Origin: Porphyra umbilicalis
Lineage: Eukaryota; Rhodophyta; Bangiophyceae; Bangiales; Bangiaceae
DNA length: 64,000 nt
NCBI GenBank assembly: GCA_002049455.2
Contig: KV918779.1
Location: forward strand, 372,001 to 436,000
Direction of reading: 5' to 3'
In this document: in pieces, positions 1 through 9,091 of the stretch
Layout of the letters: every line of letters starts with the position of its first letter
Numbering within the stretch: position 1 is the stretch's first letter
Notes under the pieces: model-generated
What the model was told of the DNA's origin: nothing
Database searches by the model: none
Seen by the model: the letters and a program-made list of their open reading frames with translations, nothing else
Made by a program: the position numbers and the translations under genes

Positions 1-2
1 AA

Positions 3-1952
3 ATAGAGGCGCTCGGCGTCGTCTGGGCAGTGACCTACTTGAGGTCATACCTCGAAGGGGCAGAGTTTTTGGTCCGGTGTGATCACCGGGCCCTACTATC
101 GGTACTCACAAACATGAGTCCGAACGCGCGGATAAACCGCTGGCGACTCCGATTATCGGAGTACACCTATGAGATCCGGCATAAGCCGGGTAAAGACCAT
201 AAGGTCGCAGACGCGCTATCGCGTCTGCCCACGGAGGGTCTCGACTCGACTCCCTTGGACGAGGATATCCCCGTCCTGGCCGTCGAAACCCGGGCGAGCG
301 ACGCCCTAGAGGCCGCATCGCCAGCCGAAGCACCCCTGGGGGCGCTAACGGCTCAAGAGATTATCCTCGGCCAAGCCGAGGATGCGTTCTGCAAAGAACG
401 ACTGAAAGAACTAGACGTTCTTTCTCCACCCAACCCCAAGTGGAGTCGGCAAGCCTTCTTCTTCAGGGAGAAGAATGGGCTCCTATGCCGACATTCGGTG
501 TATGGGAGGGAGACCCAAGTGGTCATCCCCGAGGCGCTGAAACAGCGCCTCCTACGTTACCAACACCAATCGGTGTGGGCCGGTCACCCCGGCTCGCGGA
601 GGATGTATGACACCCTCCGCCGGTACGTCTACTGGCCTACCATGGTGGTAGACGTCTACAAGCACGTGGAGCAATGCCCCGCGTGCGCCAAGAATCGCCT
701 CTCCGAGAGGAGGCATACTTCCACTATGAAGCTGTTTCCAGCTCTCGAGCCCTTCTCGGGGCTCGCAATGGACCTTCTAGGCCCATTGACCACCTCTAGG
801 GGTGGTCACAAACATGTACTGGTCATATGTGACTGGTTTACCAAGTTGACGCAAGCCATCCCTTTAAGGGATGCGACGGCGCTGACGGTATCGTCAGCGT
901 TCATTGACACTTGGGTGGCTGCCTATGGCATCCCCGACTCTGTCCTTACGGACAACGGACCTCAGTTAGCCTCGGTATATTACCAGGGCATCCTCGGGTT
1001 GTTGGGTATAGCCTCGAACTATACCTCTCCTTACCACCCCCAGACCAATGGGCAGGTGGAGCGATATAACCGCACCTTGGTGCGGCAGCTCCGATGCTAT
1101 ATTGCTGAGCATCAGAAGGAGTGGGACAGTCATCTGTCCCTTCTTACGACTTCGTATAATACGCAGGTGCACGCGAGCACTGGGGAGATCCCCTTTGCCT
1201 TCGTGAGCCCCAGGCGGCTCCAGCTTATTGGCATGGAGCGCATGCCTCGGCTTAGACAAGCCGAGGAGAGAACTGAGGACGCCTCCACGGCGGCGGAACA
1301 GTATGTCGAGGACCTTAAGTCCCTCATCCCGGCGGTTCGCCGGCAGCTGGGCAAAGCTCAGGCCACGTACAAGCGGGCGTTTGACGCCCGCACCAAGGAG
1401 AAGAACAACTCGGTCAAGGCCGGGGACTGGGTATACCTAGATGCCCACTCCCGTTCTCCGAAGAAGCTTGGGTTTAAGACCCAAGGGCCCTACATGGTGT
1501 TACAGACCGATGGACATCGGTTTCTGGTGGAGAGCCCCAAGGGGCTCCGTACGGTGAGCAGTGACCATGTCACTGGTGCCCCCGCACCACCGGCGCGGGA
1601 TGGCAAGTGGACGAGGGCCCTTAGGGCCCAAGCCCTCTTTAAGATGGGTGACCAAGTTAAAGAGGGCCCTGAGTTCGTCTTCGAACGATTTCTCAACCAT
1701 GGTTGGGATGATGACGGCCAATTGAAGGTCTTAGTCAAATGGTTTGGGTTTCCTGAACAGGAAGCCACGTGGCAATTGGCTTCTTCCCTCCCTAGGGAGG
1801 CAATTCGCAAGTATTGCTTGCGAAAACGTGTCAAGCTCCCCGCCTTGACGCGGGAAGGTGTTTTCTTTTCCGACCAAGTCGGAAGACGGCCCATAGGGGC
1901 TCCTGTGACTTCAAGTCACAGGGAGAGAGGAGGATACAAGAAGAGAGGCTAA
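3..1952 (+). CDS. pol: Ty3/gypsy pol 3' part: RNase H end, integrase, chromodomain
   Basis: Open from the window edge: the frame enters at base 3 within the RNase H domain (EIEALG-type motif, then RCDH). There follow an HHCC zinc region (HQHSV..GHPG, then CPACAKNR) and an integrase core with the D,D,E triad: Asp in MDLLGPL, Asp in LTDNGPQ, Glu in GQVERYN. A chromodomain-like segment near the end has the VKWFGF..QEATW pattern. The C-terminal tail is basic. The frame has no stop, unlike the homologous frame of element B. The role is integration of element cDNA; the chromodomain is the usual chromovirus tether to modified histones (family knowledge). The true start lies outside the window. Confidence 0.93.
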   Translation: MEALGVVWAVTYLRSYLEGAEFLVRCDHRALLSVLTNMSPNARINRWRLRLSEYTYEIRHKPGKDHKVADALSRLPTEGLDSTPLDEDIPVLAVETRASDALEAASPAEAPLGALTAQEIILGQAEDAFCKERLKELDVLSPPNPKWSRQAFFFREKNGLLCRHSVYGRETQVVIPEALKQRLLRYQHQSVWAGHPGSRRMYDTLRRYVYWPTMVVDVYKHVEQCPACAKNRLSERRHTSTMKLFPALEPFSGLAMDLLGPLTTSRGGHKHVLVICDWFTKLTQAIPLRDATALTVSSAFIDTWVAAYGIPDSVLTDNGPQLASVYYQGILGLLGIASNYTSPYHPQTNGQVERYNRTLVRQLRCYIAEHQKEWDSHLSLLTTSYNTQVHASTGEIPFAFVSPRRLQLIGMERMPRLRQAEERTEDASTAAEQYVEDLKSLIPAVRRQLGKAQATYKRAFDARTKEKNNSVKAGDWVYLDAHSRSPKKLGFKTQGPYMVLQTDGHRFLVESPKGLRTVSSDHVTGAPAPPARDGKWTRALRAQALFKMGDQVKEGPEFVFERFLNHGWDDDGQLKVLVKWFGFPEQEATWQLASSLPREAIRKYCLRKRVKLPALTREGVFFSDQVGRRPIGAPVTSSHRERGGYKKRG

Positions 1953-2094
1953 GCCTTTTATTCCCTACGGGGCCCGAGACCAGTCTATCGTAAGATAGAT
2001 GGCGCCCACCCCCCTTTAGGGGGGGGCGACAACGGGCGACACAACAAGCAAAGAGGGGACACAAGAAACCCTGGGTCACCCTAGGGTGACCAAG
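1953..2094. promoter_or_regulatory. Gap between convergent pol and antisense ORF (A)
   Basis: 142 bp separate the pol stop from the stop of the opposing antisense ORF. It contains an 18-bp perfect palindrome at 2074-2091 (GGTCACCCTAGGGTGACC), an inverted pair around CTATC/GATAG near 1985-1998 and a CCCCCCTTTAGGGGGG stem. Elements B and D have gaps of nearly the same length (139 and 138 bp). The start of the gap, with a C/T run before CCCTACGGGGCCC, is shared with B. Inference: a shared 3' end or bidirectional termination region. Confidence 0.45.
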
Positions 2095-4105
2095 TCACCA
2101 ACCCCCAGGACGGGCACCATAGCCAGGATCAAAGTCCTGGCTGCGATCCTCCTCGGCCTCGGGCGCATAGTAATGCGCCCCCGAGTACGTCGGCGGGTTC
2201 GCCGAGGGGCCCGTCTCAGCCCCATATAGGGCTTGAGAAGACGAGCCAGTACCCGCCCCATAGGGGGCTCGGGATGAAGAACCGGCACCCGCCCCATAAG
2301 GGGCATGGGAGGATGAACCGGTGCCCGCCCCATAGTAGGCGGGGGAAGTACCAGTGCCCGCCCCATAATGGGGCGGGGGAGGAGACGGCGGACGCCGAGG
2401 CGCCGCCGGCAAGGCAACCCCTCGGGGCGGAGCCGACGAAGCGGACATATTACGGAGTGACCATCCGGCCACTACCGTAGTGGTCTCCGCCACGGCGGTG
2501 CCATACTCCTCCGTTAGATAACGGCGGAGCGTCGCAACTGTACCCAAGTGGTACAGAGGCATGATGTCCCGCTCCCCAAGGGGACGGGACACAATGGTAG
2601 CAACCTCGTTGCGCAGCCGCACCAAGGTGCGGCTCAACGCCATAATGAGTGTATGGTCCACCCCATTATTGAGGATGGACGGGAGTTCCCCAAGGGAACG
2701 CCCCAAACTCGACCATATGGCCGGGTTGACGGGGGAACGGGTACCCAACTGGGCCGACCCATCCCAAGTGAATAAGGGAAGGGGCTCCAGGGGGGGACCC
2801 GGGGGTCCCCCCAGAGTACCACTCATACCACCGCTACCCCCAAGGGGGTAGGCCCGACGAGGTCGCACAGGTCGGCTAGCCGAGCGCGGCACAAAGGCCG
2901 GACGTGACACCCTCCCCCAAGAGGGAGGGAGCAGGGCGAGAGGGGCGGAAGCCGAAGCGGCAGGGGCCGAAGGGGGCTCTGGAGCCACCGCAAGGCCTGC
3001 ACGAGCCGAAGCCGCGTCCGCCAGGTCGCGGTCCAAGTCGCGGATCCGGGTGTCCGCGCGGATGTCCCTCCCATAGGGGAGGCGCGTCCCCAAGACCCTC
3101 ACGGAGGACCAAGGTCCCCTCGTCATCCAGTGCCTTGGCACAACGGAAGACCCCTCGGGGTCCCCCTAACCAGGACAGCCGGTTCGCCGGCGCCAGCTCC
3201 TCGATAAGTCGGAGGAGCTTGAGCCCCGCCTCAAGAAGAGGTTGGGCCGATGGGTCGGCCGAGCACAAGCGCTCGGGCGTCAGGTCGGCAAACGCCGACC
3301 GAATAGCCATGGGCAAACGCCAAAGGTGCCCATGACGGCGGATGCTCCCTAGGAAGACATCCGCCACCTCGACGGCCCACAGGGCCGCCAACATCAGATG
3401 ATAGGGACCCCCAAGGGGTTCCCCCATAAGCTGGCTCCCCTGGAGTGCCACCATCTGGGGCACCCGCGCGGCCATGCCTCGAGGCACCTCAACATGCTCC
3501 CACCACACTGGTGTGATGGGATACAGGGCCTTGCGACGTACCACAGGTACGTCGCGCACCTCACGCTGTTCATACAGCGTGAGGACGCGGAGGGAGGTAC
3601 GGATCGTCCACTCCCCCAGCGCACCCGGCACATGAACGCCGCGGTCCATCTCCCCCAACTTAGGGGGAGACCCCGGGTAGTAGTCCCAAGAGAAGTTGGC
3701 CTTGTTGCCAACCTCGGGAGGGATCTCCCGGTTGGCCAGGTGCCTAAGCACCTGGCACACCCGCCAGTCCTCACGACTGCGGAGGAACGGAAAGTCCGTC
3801 GCCGTCCCCTCGGGGACGGCATAGAGGGTATCATACATACCCCGGATGGTCGTCCATATGGACGTCATACGACGACTGTCGATAGCGTCATAGCGCTGCT
3901 CGACGAGGGACCCCCCTAGGGGGGTCCAGGGGAACCGCCGGTACTGGTCGTCAACGACCGCGGGAGTCGGCCACGAGGCCGACAGAAGGCCGGCAAGGAC
4001 GTCGTCATCGATGTCCTCTTCGGGGCCCAAAAGGGCACCCACGCCATCGGCCTCACGGTCGACCGCAATGGCGGCCGACGCGTCGGGAGCCGTAGAAGAC
4101 GCCAT
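2095..4105 (-). pseudogene. Antisense ORF of element A (aORF family), one frameshift
   Basis: Encodes a protein of about 670 residues on the strand opposite pol. I do not recognise the family. It aligns by eye with antisense ORFs in elements B, C and D. The ATG at 4105 (MASSTAPDAS) is preferred because B starts in a similar context. A central block carries WWEHVEVPRG, then RRHGHLWRLP, then a CAKALDDEG..LREGLG segment; a second conserved block contains ILNNGVDHTLIMALSR; the tail is made of 12-residue Gly/Ser repeats. Relative to B one base is missing near 3083, so the N-terminal part (frame ending beyond LREGLGD) and the rest (from LPYGRDI) are in different frames. Otherwise both parts are fully open. 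No catalytic motif, signal peptide or membrane segment was seen. The function is unknown. Confidence 0.72.
2218..2400 (-). repeat. 36-bp tandem repeat in antisense ORF tail (A)
   Basis: The word CCCATA recurs every 36 bp (2221, 2257, 2293). On the minus strand it encodes 12-residue units of the type YGAGTGSSSHAP. Element B has the same tail in diverged form near 56440-56640. Confidence 0.8.
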
Positions 4106-4458
4106 CCCGCCTCTAGAGGCAGGGACCGGGAAGATAAGGATGGCCCCCCCTAGGGTGGGGTCCACGCAAGACGCGGGGCGCGGGGAGAACCCGGTAGCGC
4201 CCGGCAGGGTCGTCCGCCCGGTGGCGACACGGGTGCCGACCCAGAGGGTCGAAGCTCCAGTCACCGCTGGCGGTGACTGCCTTATGGGACTGGCCTGAGG
4301 GTTCCCCGGCTCAGTGAACCCGTCGGTCCCCCGCCGTATGGCGCCCAGGAGCGAGCCCCCAGGGGCACGCTGTCAGAGAGCCACAGGACAGGGTTTCCCC
4401 CTGACCTAGGGAGGGGGTGGCGAGACACCGCCCCCGGTCCCGCGAGACGCGGGCCCTG

Positions 4459-4470
4459 AGGTGGGGGATA
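4459..4470 (+). promoter_or_regulatory. Polypurine tract, element A
   Basis: AGGTGGGGGATA directly precedes the LTR start TGTGGGGG. The same tract precedes the 3' LTR of element B. It is the expected plus-strand DNA primer site. Confidence 0.75.
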
Positions 4471-5080
4471 TGTGGGGGAAACCCCCTGACAGGGGAGACA
4501 CGACCCCCCGGCATGAGCCGGGGACGGGTCGTGAACAGTCACGCAACACCCCCCTAGGGGGGTAGCGTGGGACAACCCCCTTGGGGGGGTGTCCAGGGAG
4601 CCCCAGGGCCACACATGAAACGACCCCTCTAGAGGGGCGTGAGGCGTGGAGCACCCGATCGGGCCCCCCTGGGGGGGTCTGGCACACGCAAGGGAGGCAC
4701 ACGTCATCCCGAATCCGGGCCCTCTGGGGGGACCGGGAAGCTTGAGGAAGCTTCCGCAATCCGAGCGTAAGCCGGACCGAGATATGATCTCGACCAGGGA
4801 TAAAATCCCACCGGAATTCTATCCGGGAAAATTGAAAAATCTTGGGATAAGTCCCGAGGTATTGGTTTTGGATAAATCCTGAAATCTAGGAAGTCTTAGT
4901 GACTTTCCTGCTTCCGCCCGAGACGGGCGCGGGTCCCCTTCCAGTGGAAGGGCTGTCAGGGATGCTGGGCAGGGGTCACTAGAGGCCCGGGCCTGAGACC
5001 GTGGCCCGTTGGGTACCGGTCCCCCCATGGTAGCGCCAGGGGGTCGGGATTGTGCACGTCCTGCGTCTTGTTTCTGAGGG

Positions 5081-5088
5081 TATATGAG
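5081..5088 (+). promoter_or_regulatory. TATA-like box in LTR A
   Basis: TATATGAG, conserved at the same place in the 3' LTR of element B (GGTATATGAG) and altered to GGTTTATGAG in the 5' LTR of B. Confidence 0.5.
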
Positions 5089-5118
5089 AGTATGCTTTGG
5101 GGTCATCGTGCGTGTTCG

Positions 5119-5124
5119 AATAAA
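5119..5124 (+). terminator. Polyadenylation signal AATAAA in LTR A
   Basis: AATAAA lies about 35 bp after the TATA-like box and is conserved in both LTRs of element B. Confidence 0.55.
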
Positions 5125-5280
5125 TCATCGTTGCGTTTGCGTTGCTTCCGTCGTTTTTGTGCGCTTCGCGCCCAGTGATCCCGGCGTTCGCGTTGTGATT
5201 CTGGCGTAGCGATCCGCACCCTGTGCTGGGTTTTCTGACGGGGTTATACCCCGTTGGCTTTGAGGGCAGGATCCACTACA

Positions 5281-6489
5281 CGACGGAGGGGCCATGTCCA
5301 GGTGGTATAGGCCGCTCTTCCGCATTCCGCACGCAGCGACCTTGTCGCTAATCTTGATGATGGACCTACCGCGCTTGAACGCCACATCCGCACCGCGCTC
5401 CTCCATCATACCGACCGACATCAGGTTGAAGCCCATTGTAGGCACATGGAGCACATTCTCCAACTTGACCTTGCGCGTCTTGCCGTGAACGATGACATTG
5501 AGGACGACGGCTCCGACGCCCGCCGTGGCCACGGACCCCTTGTCACCCATTATGGCGCTCCGGCCCGTGGTCGTCTTGTAGTCGTCGAAGCACGCACGCA
5601 TCCAGCACATGTGTGCAGCCGCCGCAGAGTCAATCAGCCACGACTTGGAAGTGTCGCCGCTGTCGCCCGCGTTGCCGACCAGGCAGATGGCGTCATCGCT
5701 GTCTCTATCGTCGTCAGCCGCAATTGCGGCAACCTTGTCCTTGTTCTTGTTCCTGGCCGTAAGCACGGGGCAATCGCGAGAGATGTGCCCAATCTTGTGG
5801 CAGTAGTAGCACTCGATCTTGGAGAGGTCGCCACGGCGGCCTTCCGCACAGTAGTTGGCTCCGACCAGTGCCATGGCACCAATGCGCTTGAGCACCGGCG
5901 ACTTGTCCTCTTGACGTCGCTCCTCCTGAAGCAAGCGGCTCTTAACAGAGTCGAGGCTTAGCTCGTCCTCGCCCTTGGCATCAAGGGCCACCAGTAAGTT
6001 CTCATACTTAGACGTCAGCCCGTTAAGAACGCTCATGGCAACGTCCATCTCCGTCACCTAGCCGCCCATGGCCTTGCGGTTCTCGCCGAGGTTGCGCACG
6101 CGGTTGATGCAGCCCAGCATGCCCTCGCCGACGTTCATCGCGGCGGTGTAGAACTCGCGTCGCGCCCTCATCTTGTTTATCACGCTCTTGCGCTGGAAGA
6201 CACCTTGCAGCGTCGACCACATTTCCGCCGTCGTCTTGCATCCCGACACGTGCTCGAGCTGCTCCGACCCTAGGCTGAGTCCGATGATGGCACTCGCCTT
6301 CGTGTCACGACGCTTCCAAACCGCAAACTCGCGGACCTCCTCGTGCGCCGTTTTGCCGTCTTCATCCAGCCTTTCGTCCAGGTCGCGCAGCGCCAGGACC
6401 ATCTTCATGCGCTGGCGCCACTCGCGGAAGTTCGTCTCCGTCAACTTGTCGATCTTGATGCCGCCCATGCCGGCCGCGCCACCGTCCAT
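5281..6489 (-). pseudogene. gag-pro: Copia gag and protease, stop codon inside, 3' truncated
   Basis: The ATG at 6489 begins MDGGAAGMGG and leads into a UBN2-type copia capsid (KLTETNFREWRQRM..., then AEMWSTLQGVFQ). An in-frame TAG at 6058-6060 falls in the middle of the capsid region (just before VTEMDVAMSVLNGL). Downstream are a zinc knuckle CYYCHKIGHISRDC (CX2CX4HX4C) and a protease segment WLIDSAAAAHM, where copia proteases normally read DSGAS. The Asp is kept but the following Gly is Ala. The frame then runs as YHLDMAPPS into the junction with element A. Non-functional as it stands. Confidence 0.85.
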
Positions 6490-6638
6490 GACGCCTGCTT
6501 TTTGAAGCACGCGACCTTGCCAGTCCTTGCGCGTTGATCGTCTCTTCCTTGAACCACCTTGTCCTTGTCTTGTCCGCACTTGCCAAGACCGCCGTGACGC
6601 CGTCTAGCACACCTTGCTCTTGTCAAAGCCCCGGCTCC

Positions 6639-6650
6639 GGGCTCATAACC
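6639..6650 (-). promoter_or_regulatory. Primer binding site, half-tRNA type (initiator Met)
   Basis: The minus strand reads GGTTATGAGCCC just inside the LTR. Its complement GGGCTCATAACC matches the anticodon stem-loop of eukaryotic initiator tRNA-Met (CAT anticodon), not the 3' CCA end. This is the internal priming known for Drosophila copia and the GalEa-type copia elements. Confidence 0.68.
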
Positions 6651-6653
6651 TTT

Positions 6654-7067
6654 TGAAACGCAGTGGGGATAGAGGATTGGGGACCACGGTGAAGTGGTTG
6701 AGTGGCTTGAGCTTGTGTGTGATTGTGCGAACGTGCTATGTTGGTTGTCCTAAGGTTCGCCCACCTCTCCCAACCAAGAGCACCTCTCAAATATGCCCCA
6801 CCGGGCCAAGTGCTCCCCCCTCTTGCGCCCACACCGACGCTCACGCCCTCGCACCAAATCGAATCACTCACCAAATCAAAAGCCACTAGAGCAAAGCGAA
6901 GATCAAATCCAAACATGTCAAAAGGAACGCCCCAAGATGACCCAAGACGAATGTGTGCAACTTGACCACGTCTTGCAAATGTACCATCTGGGGTACCATA
7001 AGGGTCACCGACCATCATCCATCCGCGATCCGCCAGTGGAATCGGCGACGAGCACCACATCCCAACA
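6654..7067 (-). repeat. Probable 5' LTR of copia element
   Basis: On the minus strand it starts TGTTGGGATG and ends GCGTTTCA, three bases before the primer binding site. The inner edge is well placed; the outer edge rests only on the TGTTGG start typical of copia LTRs. The second LTR is outside the window. Confidence 0.5.
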
Positions 7068-7202
7068 CTGGGGTGGGGATGCACAGCCAGCCTCTGAGGG
7101 AGGCACCCTACCGTCAGGGCGCTGCCGATCTCACAAGAGAATTAACACAGCAGACCTCGAGCAGGGCTCGAGAGAAACAGATTCGGGCGTGGCCAGCCAA
7201 AG

Positions 7203-7640
7203 TTCAGGGCGAAGACCACCGGACTCGCTTCTCGAGACCGCCACGCCGGTGGGGCGGGCCCCAGTGGAGCGCAAAGGCAATGGTCTGCCGAGTTGGCGAA
7301 AACGCGTGTGCGCGGCGGATCTAGCCGTCCCTCGCCCTGATAGAGGGCGGGGACGACGAGACTCACTTCTCGGGACCGCCACGCCGGTGGGGCGGGCCCG
7401 AGTAGAGGGCAGCGACGAGCGTCAGCCGGGGATGCGAAAACGAGTGACCCCAGCCGATCCAGCCGTCCGTCGCCCTGACAGCGAGCGTGGACGACCAGAC
7501 TCAATTCTCGGGACCGCCACGCCGGCGGGGCGGGCCCGAGTGGAGCGCAAAGGCAATGGTCTGCCGGGCTGGCGAAAGCGCGTGTCCCCAGCCGATGCAG
7601 CCGTCCCTAGCCATGACAGAGGGCGAGGACCAGGCCCTGC
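7203..7640 (+). repeat. 138-bp minisatellite, three copies
   Basis: The core ACCGCCACGCCGG recurs at 7237, 7375 and 7513, exactly 138 bp apart, with the intervening sequence alike (GTGGAGCGCAAAGGCAATGG, CGTCCCTCGCCC). The array is followed by CAGGCCCTGCTATGGGTA. Two more copies with the same period lie at 26637-26850. 138 is a multiple of three, so a plus-strand frame stays open through it, but nothing suggests a real protein. Confidence 0.85.
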
Positions 7641-9091
7641 TATGGGTATTTGGCCATCAAGTATTTTGGCAAGTACGAGTTCGAGGCCACACTTACTCGC
7701 CGATTTGATGGGGTCCAGGAATACACTCGCAATCCCTTGGAGGCAGCGAGAATGTACTTCTGAAGACAGGCCGAGTGAGTATGGAATGCATATGCGGTGA
7801 GCATGAGAAAAGCCTTGCTGTCAGTGTCTGCTTTGTCCAGTGAAGAAAAGAACCAGCAGCCTTGTTCACCTGCGCCGTCGGCCGCAATCCAATGGAGACG
7901 CTCTCGAGAACATGAAAAAATCTAATCAGAGTTTGCAGACAGAGAGCACCCAAGAAGCGAAGGGGCACCTAGCAGTTTGCCATATAGTCGCTTGCGAGAC
8001 TGCACAGCGCGTCGTGCGGATCCAGCGTTAGAGAGCGGGTCGCAATGGTACCTGGACGTGGTGTCCAGTTCCGGGACAGTTGTGATCTCTGGCGAGACGG
8101 GAAGGTTGCTGTGTTACTCCCGGTTTATGGCTTCACTCAGCGTCGGTACGCGCTGACAGCCGCCTCTCGCGAACAAGGGCTGGTCAGACACGTGCTTATG
8201 AGCGCTAAAGAGCAGCGAGCCAGATCCGACCCGTGTCCCCCTGGAATACCATCCGTCGCACAACGGATCGGCTATCAGGTGCGTGGGAAAGTGTGTAGGA
8301 CCGCGAGAGCTCGGCGCTGACAGCACTGCGGCATCATAAGGAATGCTGTTGAGCATCAGGTATACTGGCTCCTCAGCAGACTGACATCTGATTGACAGGC
8401 CGGAGCATATACGGAAACGAGGACATGTTCTTCCAATAAACTCAGTCGAGGCCGCACGGAGGAGTGAACCAGGACGAACATGACTTTCGGCGGGAAATCC
8501 GGCATGCACGAGGCTCGCCAACAGTGCCCAAACTGCAGTCCGTGACGGCAGCGTGGCGCGACAGGATCTGCATCAGCGGCTTGATTGATGCTTTCAGCCG
8601 GGACACCAGCTACTGATCCTCAAACATGGATTCAACGCCGCAGGACCGGTGCTGGCTCAGAGTGATCCGGGCGTGAGCGGCCAGTGTCTCCCCACGTGCT
8701 ATTGCGCCGTTGCCCGCTGGCCACCTCGAGAGTGACTGCTATCCCCAATTGGATGCACCAAAGAGCTTGCTGACCGTAGCGTGAGAAGGGCCGATTGGTG
8801 GCTGCCAGACAGCCGGCCTGCAGCAGGCCTGCATGTGGCGTCGCCAGAAGGCCAGCCGATGTCGCCACATTTCTCTGAACGAGCTCATCCAGAGGCAAAG
8901 CGAAGATTTAATGAGGGTTGAGCTCGTGGCCGCTGCCGACGCGCATCCCACCTAAGCGCAGCTGACCCAGAGCGCAAGCGACTTGCACTCCCGTGGCTAC
9001 TCGTCTTTCTTGGCCGCTGGCCGGCCGCTTCGGGCTCGTCTTGCTCCCCCACATTTCCCGCCATCACTCGTAGTCGAACACGCAATCATCG
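7641..9091. other. No gene recognised
   Basis: Mixed-composition sequence between the minisatellite and the hAT transposase. Only short ORFs without recognisable motifs are seen. It probably includes the left end of the hAT element, but I found no convincing inverted terminal repeat or 8-bp duplication. Confidence 0.5.

Larger units (their letters stand above)
1..5280 (+). mobile_element. Ty3/gypsy element A, 5' part outside window
   Basis: Right-hand part of a chromodomain-bearing LTR retrotransposon. Visible in order are the end of pol on the plus strand, a convergent antisense ORF, a polypurine tract and an 810-bp 3' LTR ending in CTACA. Its 5' LTR, gag and most of pol lie left of the window, so target duplications cannot be checked. 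Pol and LTR clearly resemble element B (49017-59595), making A and B two copies of one family. The element sits in a minus-strand copia element whose gag-protease resumes directly after the LTR at 5281. Confidence 0.9.
4471..5280 (+). repeat. 3' LTR of element A
   Basis: Starts TGTGGGGG after the polypurine tract and ends CTACA. It aligns along its length with both LTRs of element B. It carries TATATGAG at 5081-5088 and AATAAA at 5119-5124, placing the U3/R boundary near 5110. It contains several short perfect inverted repeats, including CCCCCCTAGGGGGG. Confidence 0.88.
5281..7067 (-). mobile_element. Ty1/copia element, 5' part, interrupted by element A
   Basis: Minus-strand element with, from right to left, a likely 5' LTR, a primer binding site, gag and protease. 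The protease frame stops abruptly where the LTR of element A begins, so the rest of pol should lie beyond element A, left of the window. It is not the same element as the plus-strand copia at 61247-64000. Confidence 0.82.

Noticed and set aside
8000-9091. Search for hAT terminal repeats left of the transposase at 9092
   Set aside because: No inverted terminus with an 8-bp duplication could be matched to a right end after 11716.
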